This document shows positions 60,037 through 64,000 of a stretch of DNA of 64,000 nt, piece after piece (position 1 is the first letter of the stretch; each line of letters starts with the position of its first letter). The notes beneath the pieces are model-generated. The model did no database searches. It was not told the origin of the DNA and saw nothing but the letters and a program-made list of their open reading frames with translations. The stretch is from Flavobacterium sp. UBA2787 (GTDB lineage Bacteria > Bacteroidota > Bacteroidia > Flavobacteriales > Flavobacteriaceae): the NCBI GenBank assembly GCA_002352205.1, contig DEHZ01000010.1, positions 124,245 through 188,244 on the forward strand, given 5' to 3'. Position numbers and translations under genes: made by a program.

Positions 60037-60801
60037 ATGAAGTCAGTAATTATTAGTACTAAGTTTAAATTGTTTCAGAATGAATTACTTGATGTAATTG
60101 ATAATTTCAATGAAAAGGGTAAACTTTTTGATAATAGAATAAGAAATAAAATAAAACTTTTTGAATTTAACGGATTTACAATTAATGTAAAATCGTTTAA
60201 AAAACCCAATTTTATTAATAAAATAGTTTATCGATATTTCAGAAAATCAAAAGCGAAACGTTCTTTTGAGTTTGCTAATAAATTGTTGGAAAATGGAATT
60301 GGTACTCCTCAACCCATAGCATTTTATGAAAATTTTGATTTAATTGGGTTAAATGATAGCTATTATATTAGCGAGCATTTGAATTGCGATTTGACTTTTA
60401 GAGAGTTAGTTTTACAACCCGATTATCCTGAATGGGAGTTGATTTTAAGAAAGTTTACGAAGTTTTCTTATAAACTTCATCAAAAGGGAATCGAATTTAA
60501 AGATCATTCTCCGGGAAATACTCTAATTAAAAAAAATGAAAATAATGATTATGATTTTTATTTAGTTGATTTAAATCGAATGGAATTTCACAGTACAATG
60601 AGTTTTAATATGCGTATGAAAAATTTATGTCGTTTAACGCCTCATAAAGAAATGATTGCTATAATGAGTAATGAATATGCAAAAAGTTCGCAAGAATCTG
60701 AACAATTAATTTTTGAAATTTTATGGAAGTATACTTCTGATTTTCAAAATAAATTTCAAAGAAAGAAAAGATTAAAAAAGAAATTTCTTTTTTGGAAATA
60801 A
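60037..60801 (+). CDS. Lipopolysaccharide (Kdo/heptose) kinase-like protein
   Basis: 254 aa. Kinase-like fold of the Kdo/WaaP group: KSFKKPNFINKIVYRYFRKSK at the N-terminus, the ATP-anchoring KAKRSFEFANKLLENGIGTP, catalytic loop KGIEFKDHSPGNTLI (Asp ~163, Asn ~168) and metal loop YLVDLNRMEF, where DLN replaces the usual DFG/DFD. It probably phosphorylates a core sugar of LPS. Own promoter just upstream; two GT2 genes follow in the same direction. Confidence 0.82.
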   Translation: MKSVIISTKFKLFQNELLDVIDNFNEKGKLFDNRIRNKIKLFEFNGFTINVKSFKKPNFINKIVYRYFRKSKAKRSFEFANKLLENGIGTPQPIAFYENFDLIGLNDSYYISEHLNCDLTFRELVLQPDYPEWELILRKFTKFSYKLHQKGIEFKDHSPGNTLIKKNENNDYDFYLVDLNRMEFHSTMSFNMRMKNLCRLTPHKEMIAIMSNEYAKSSQESEQLIFEILWKYTSDFQNKFQRKKRLKKKFLFWK

Positions 60802-60846
60802 TATATCTAAAAAAACCACTAATTTTCCATCCTCGATATAGGATTA

Positions 60847-61695
60847 ATGAAAGTTTCAATAATTATCACGACATACAATGCAGAGGAATGGTTGCGAAAA
60901 GTCTTAATTGGATTTAGCGTTCAGTCTGTTGATGATTTTGAAATTGTGATTGCTGACGATGGTTCTACACAAAAAACGAAAGAAGTAGTAGATAGTTTTT
61001 TGTCAAAATTTAAACACCCAATTGTTCATGTTTGGCATGAAGATGATGGTTTTCAAAAATCAAAAATTTTAAATCAAGCCATTCTTAAATCATCCTCCGA
61101 TTATCTTTTGTTTACAGATGGAGATTGTATCCCGAGAAATGATTTTATAGCAACGCATTTACTTCACAAAGAAGAAGGTTATTTTTTATCCGGGGGATAT
61201 TTCAAACTTCCCATGTCAATTTCCAATGCCATTTCAGAAATAGATATTGTTTCTCAAAATTGTTTTGATAGTTCTTGGTTGAGAAAACAAGGCTTGAAAT
61301 TTAATTTTAAACTCACTAAACTCACAAAAAATAAATGGTTTGCTGCGTTTATGAATTGGTTAACTCCTACCAAGAGGTCATGGAATGGTCATAATTCATC
61401 AGGCTTTAAAAAAGATATTCTAGCCGTTAATGGTTTTAATGAAGATATGAAATATGGTGGTTTAGATCGCGAGTTAGGAGAGAGAATGTTTAACAACGGA
61501 ATGCTTTCTAAGCAAATTCGGTATTCTGCAATTTGCTTGCATTTAGATCATAAACGCTCTTATGCAACAAAAGAAAGCATCTCCAGAAATCAGGCCATTA
61601 GAAAGTTCAACAAAAAAAATAAAATTACTTGGATTCCCAAAGGAATTAAAAAAATGAATAAGTTAAACAGTATGAATTCCGATTCACACATTTAA
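60847..61695 (+). CDS. Family 2 glycosyltransferase (paralogue of next gene)
   Basis: 282 aa. KVSIIITTYNAEEWLRKVLIG, EIVIADDGSTQKTKE, metal motif LFTDGDCIPRNDF (~93) and C-terminal acceptor motif NMKYGGLDRELGERM (~202). The next gene has the same layout with high residue identity, so the two arose by tandem duplication. Cytoplasmic, likely adding related sugars to LPS core or O-antigen. Confidence 0.88.
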   Translation: MKVSIIITTYNAEEWLRKVLIGFSVQSVDDFEIVIADDGSTQKTKEVVDSFLSKFKHPIVHVWHEDDGFQKSKILNQAILKSSSDYLLFTDGDCIPRNDFIATHLLHKEEGYFLSGGYFKLPMSISNAISEIDIVSQNCFDSSWLRKQGLKFNFKLTKLTKNKWFAAFMNWLTPTKRSWNGHNSSGFKKDILAVNGFNEDMKYGGLDRELGERMFNNGMLSKQIRYSAICLHLDHKRSYATKESISRNQAIRKFNKKNKITWIPKGIKKMNKLNSMNSDSHI

Positions 61696-61699
61696 TGCT

Positions 61700-61707
61700 T
61701 ATTTTTG
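61700..61707 (+). promoter_or_regulatory. TAnnTTTG -7 element between the paired GT2 genes
   Basis: TATTTTTG, 28 bp upstream of the ATG at 61735. It supports a start at 61735 rather than the TTG at 61705, which lies within the element. Confidence 0.4.
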
Positions 61708-61734
61708 TATCATATAATAATGCAACTCCTAAAT

Positions 61735-62556
61735 ATGAAAATTTCTGTCATAGTTAGTACCTACAATGCCGAAGAATGGCTGGAAAAAGTACTTATTGGA
61801 TATAGTGTTCAAACTTATTCTGATTTTGAATTAATCATTGCCGATGATGGTTCCAGACCGTTGACTAAAGAATTAATCGATCGTTACAGCCAAAATTATC
61901 CGGTTCCAATTCGTCATTTGTGGCATGAAGATTTAGGTTACAGACGTCAAGAAATTTTAAATGTGGCTATCGTAGAAGCTAATTATGAATACATTATTAT
62001 GACAGATGGTGACTGTATTCCCAGAAAAGATTTTGTAGAAGTGCATGCTAAATATGCTGAAAAGGGAAGGTTTTTATCCGGTGGTTATTGCAAATTAAGC
62101 ATGAAAGTAAGTAAATTAATTTCTGAAGAGGATATTAAAACAGGCACTTGCTTTGATGTTAAATGGTTGAAAAGTAAAGACAAACTTGGTTTCTCTCAAA
62201 CCCTTAAACTTTCTACCGATGGAGTAATGGCAACAATATTAGATACTGTTACACCCACAACACCCTCCTTTAATAATTGCAATTCTTCAGGTTTTAGAGA
62301 AGATATGATTGCTATTAACGGCTATGATGAACGAATGAAATATGGTGGTCCGGACAGAGAGTTTGGAGAACGTCTTGAAAATAATGGAATAAAAGGAAAG
62401 CAAATTCGTTATCAAGCCATTGTTTTGCATTTAGATCATGCTCGAGGTTATAAAACATCCGAATCATTGGCAGCAAATCTTGCAATTAGAAAAGATGTAA
62501 AAGACAATAAAATTGTTTGGACTCCTTACGGAATTAAAAAAGAGTTGAATAAATAA
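61735..62556 (+). CDS. Family 2 glycosyltransferase (paralogue of previous gene)
   Basis: About 273 aa from the ATG giving MKISVIVSTYNAEEWLEKVL, chosen because it aligns with the start of its neighbour. Metal motif IMTDGDCIPRKDF and acceptor motif RMKYGGPDREFGERL are conserved. An alternative ATG lies 15 bp upstream (MQLLN). Likely LPS core or O-antigen glycosyltransferase. Confidence 0.87.
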   Translation: MKISVIVSTYNAEEWLEKVLIGYSVQTYSDFELIIADDGSRPLTKELIDRYSQNYPVPIRHLWHEDLGYRRQEILNVAIVEANYEYIIMTDGDCIPRKDFVEVHAKYAEKGRFLSGGYCKLSMKVSKLISEEDIKTGTCFDVKWLKSKDKLGFSQTLKLSTDGVMATILDTVTPTTPSFNNCNSSGFREDMIAINGYDERMKYGGPDREFGERLENNGIKGKQIRYQAIVLHLDHARGYKTSESLAANLAIRKDVKDNKIVWTPYGIKKELNK

Positions 62557-62561
62557 AAAGA

Positions 62562-63623
62562 TTATTTGTTTTTTTCTAATCGATTTAAGTAAGCATTGAG
62601 TTTATCTTTGTACAATTCCGGATTAAATTTTTCATACCATTCTAACGCTTTATCTTTAAAGTTTTTAGGATGCTTATTTTGATATAAATCAGGATAATAA
62701 TCACTCAAATGAACAACGTCATGCAAACCTGTTTCTTCCAAAATATTCCATGATGTTTTGTTAATCCATGGAGCATAAATGGTGAAAGTTGGAATTGAAA
62801 GTGCTTTTGCCATATTCGTTGCACCACCTTCATTACCAATTAAAGCATCACATTGCGATAATAATCCAAGAAAATCACGTAAACTATTGGCATAAAAATC
62901 AAGGTTTATTTTTGATTTAGTTTCTTCAGAACAAAGGTCAAATATAACCTGAACTTGCTCTCTTTGATTCGGAATATAATTAAATAAAATTTGGATGTCA
63001 CGCTGATAAGCAATTTCGTCTAAAACCTGAGCCATATATTTTGGTGGTAAACTTTTGTTTTTTCCACTTCCCAAAATGCTAATCATATACAAAGGTTTTT
63101 CATTTTTTAACTGTTGACCAATTGTATTTTTGGCTTTCAAAATTTCATCTTTTGTCAGATGAATTTTAGGATAAATAGGTTTAACCTCTTTTTCCAAAGC
63201 AGTTTTCGCTAATAAAATTCGATAGGCATTTGCCGTTCCATTGCATTCTGTGTCAGGAACTACGGTTTTTGTGTGAAAAAATGTGTTATACCATTTATAA
63301 TGACCTACAATTGTTTTAGCTCCACTAAAATAGGCGGGAAGTATGCTTTGCCATTTTCCGTAAGCATCAATAACAATAGAATATTTTTCTTTTTTAAGCA
63401 GTTTTCCAAATGTCATTAGTTTAAAGAAACCTTTGTGCTCATTCGGGTCAAATAGAATTATCTTGTCAATATAAGGGTTGTTTTCTACGACAGCAATTGT
63501 ATTTTTTTGAATCATGTAATGAATCTCCCAAGTAGGATTTTCTCTTTTAAGAACTTCGCAAATCACGGTGCTAGCCAGCACATCACCAATCATTTTATTC
63601 TGAATTACAAGTACTTTCATCAA
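62562..63623 (-). CDS. Family 9 glycosyltransferase (heptosyltransferase-like)
   Basis: 353 aa. GT-B fold: KVLVIQNKMIGDVLASTVIC at the N-terminus, the linker region GHYKWYNTFFHTKTVVPDTE, and the C-terminal ADP-sugar part SILGSGKNKSLPPKYMAQVL, LLSQCDALIGNEGGATNMAKAL (~265-285) and TFTIYAPWIN. Like WaaC/WaaF it probably transfers a heptose to the LPS inner core. It runs opposite to the two GT2 genes and lies just downstream of the dapD gene. Confidence 0.9.
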   Translation of the reverse strand: MMKVLVIQNKMIGDVLASTVICEVLKRENPTWEIHYMIQKNTIAVVENNPYIDKIILFDPNEHKGFFKLMTFGKLLKKEKYSIVIDAYGKWQSILPAYFSGAKTIVGHYKWYNTFFHTKTVVPDTECNGTANAYRILLAKTALEKEVKPIYPKIHLTKDEILKAKNTIGQQLKNEKPLYMISILGSGKNKSLPPKYMAQVLDEIAYQRDIQILFNYIPNQREQVQVIFDLCSEETKSKINLDFYANSLRDFLGLLSQCDALIGNEGGATNMAKALSIPTFTIYAPWINKTSWNILEETGLHDVVHLSDYYPDLYQNKHPKNFKDKALEWYEKFNPELYKDKLNAYLNRLEKNK

Positions 63624-63637
63624 GATAGTTCATTAAA

Positions 63638-64000
63638 TTAAACCGCCACATTATATTCTCTCAACGCATCGTTTAGTGAAGTTTTCAAATCAGTGGATGG
63701 TTTACGCTGACCAATAATCAAAGCACACGGAACTTGAAATTCACCTGCAGGAAATTTTTTGGTATAAGTTCCAGGAATCACCACAGATCGAGCAGGAACA
63801 TAACCTTTATATTCAACCGGACTTTCGCCAGTAACATCAATAATTTTTGTTGAACCGGTTAACACAACATTCGCACCTAAAACGGCTTCTTTTTCTACCC
63901 TAATTCCTTCAACTACAATGCATCTTGAACCAATGAAAGCTCCGTCTTCAATGATAACAGGTGCAGCTTGAAGCGGTTCTAAAACACCACCAATGCCAAC
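63638..64000 (-). CDS. dapD: 2,3,4,5-tetrahydropyridine-2,6-dicarboxylate N-succinyltransferase, C-terminal part (runs off window)
   Basis: The last 120 residues are present; the frame stays open to the right edge. Left-handed beta-helix hexapeptides are visible (APVIIEDGAFIGSRCIVVEG, RVEKEAVLGANVVLTGSTKI), followed by the closing domain VPARSVVIPGTYTKKFPAGE and VPCALIIGQRK typical of DapD. It catalyses the succinyl-CoA step of lysine/diaminopimelate synthesis, which feeds peptidoglycan. Confidence 0.9.
   Translation of the reverse strand, partial: VGIGGVLEPLQAAPVIIEDGAFIGSRCIVVEGIRVEKEAVLGANVVLTGSTKIIDVTGESPVEYKGYVPARSVVIPGTYTKKFPAGEFQVPCALIIGQRKPSTDLKTSLNDALREYNVAV

Noticed and set aside
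1..64000. Phage-defence island, for example from NdpA-like, DUF2971 and GxxExxY genes
   Set aside because: These genes are far apart, sit among housekeeping genes, and no recognised defence effector, restriction gene or integrase accompanies them.
1..64000. tRNA or rRNA genes
   Set aside because: I saw no cloverleaf with a TTC-type loop and no rRNA segments in the spacers, all of which are short.

Overview
The window is AT-rich chromosomal DNA from a member of the Bacteroidota, most likely the Flavobacteriaceae and plausibly Flavobacterium. The evidence is many promoters with the Bacteroidota -7 element TAnnTTTG, type IX secretion cargo with both type A and type B C-terminal sorting domains, two CarboxypepD_reg/TonB receptors, a cysteine-free bL31, DUF4199, DUF6132 and DUF6029 proteins, and a 6S-Flavo-like RNA between zapA and rny. 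There are no tRNA or rRNA genes, no CRISPR array and no transposase. Nearly all of it is orderly core genome with a few single-gene accessory insertions.

Layout. 1-967 (minus): rny 5' end, 6S RNA, zapA and a coiled-coil partner. 1157-6097 (plus): M23 peptidase, TonB receptor, lipoprotein. 6094-12638 (minus): DUF2971 protein, ABC exporter, phosphohexomutase, ORF6N protein, polyprenyl-P glycosyltransferase, DUF4199. 12734-13176: rpmE with a structured leader. 13193-23446 (minus): large surface proteins (SPOR protein, 1688-aa and 763-aa T9SS type B proteins) and an esterase. 23463-27826 (minus): ABC-2 transporter, Zn-ribbon-like protein, NdpA-like protein, a four-helix-bundle gene flanked by inverted repeats, pRiA4b ORF-3 protein. 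28101-37837 (plus): two transcription units, a diheme lipoprotein operon and an RND efflux operon, whose promoters carry the same 14-bp operator at the same distance from TAnnTTTG. 37884-44953: NUDIX, TonB receptor, and a LytS/LytTR operon with three 2TM domains. 45003-50999: two Omp28-like proteins, a T9SS protein, TlpA and DUF6029. 51176-57397 (minus): ABC exporter, CDP-alcohol transferase, heme A synthase, CCA-adding enzyme, a GxxExxY gene flanked by inverted repeats, Sua5/TsaC. 57424-63623: LPS/surface glycan genes (GT2, GT9, methyltransferase, Kdo-kinase-like). 63638-64000: dapD 3' part.

The most unusual signals are not protein families. (1) Two distant promoters share the palindrome GTAACAAATGTTAC with exactly the same spacing to the -7 element, which predicts one Crp/Fnr-type activator for the cytochrome operon and the efflux operon. 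(2) Many spacers contain degenerate arrays with an 8-bp period. The word differs from spacer to spacer, but each unit has a constant anchor and a variable remainder, and the arrays are often inverted so that they can fold. (3) Two small accessory genes (IVP-like four-helix bundle, GxxExxY) sit between such inverted arrays with almost the same geometry. (4) The rpmE leader can form two adjacent hairpins plus a pseudoknot, as expected of a ribosomal-protein autoregulatory leader.
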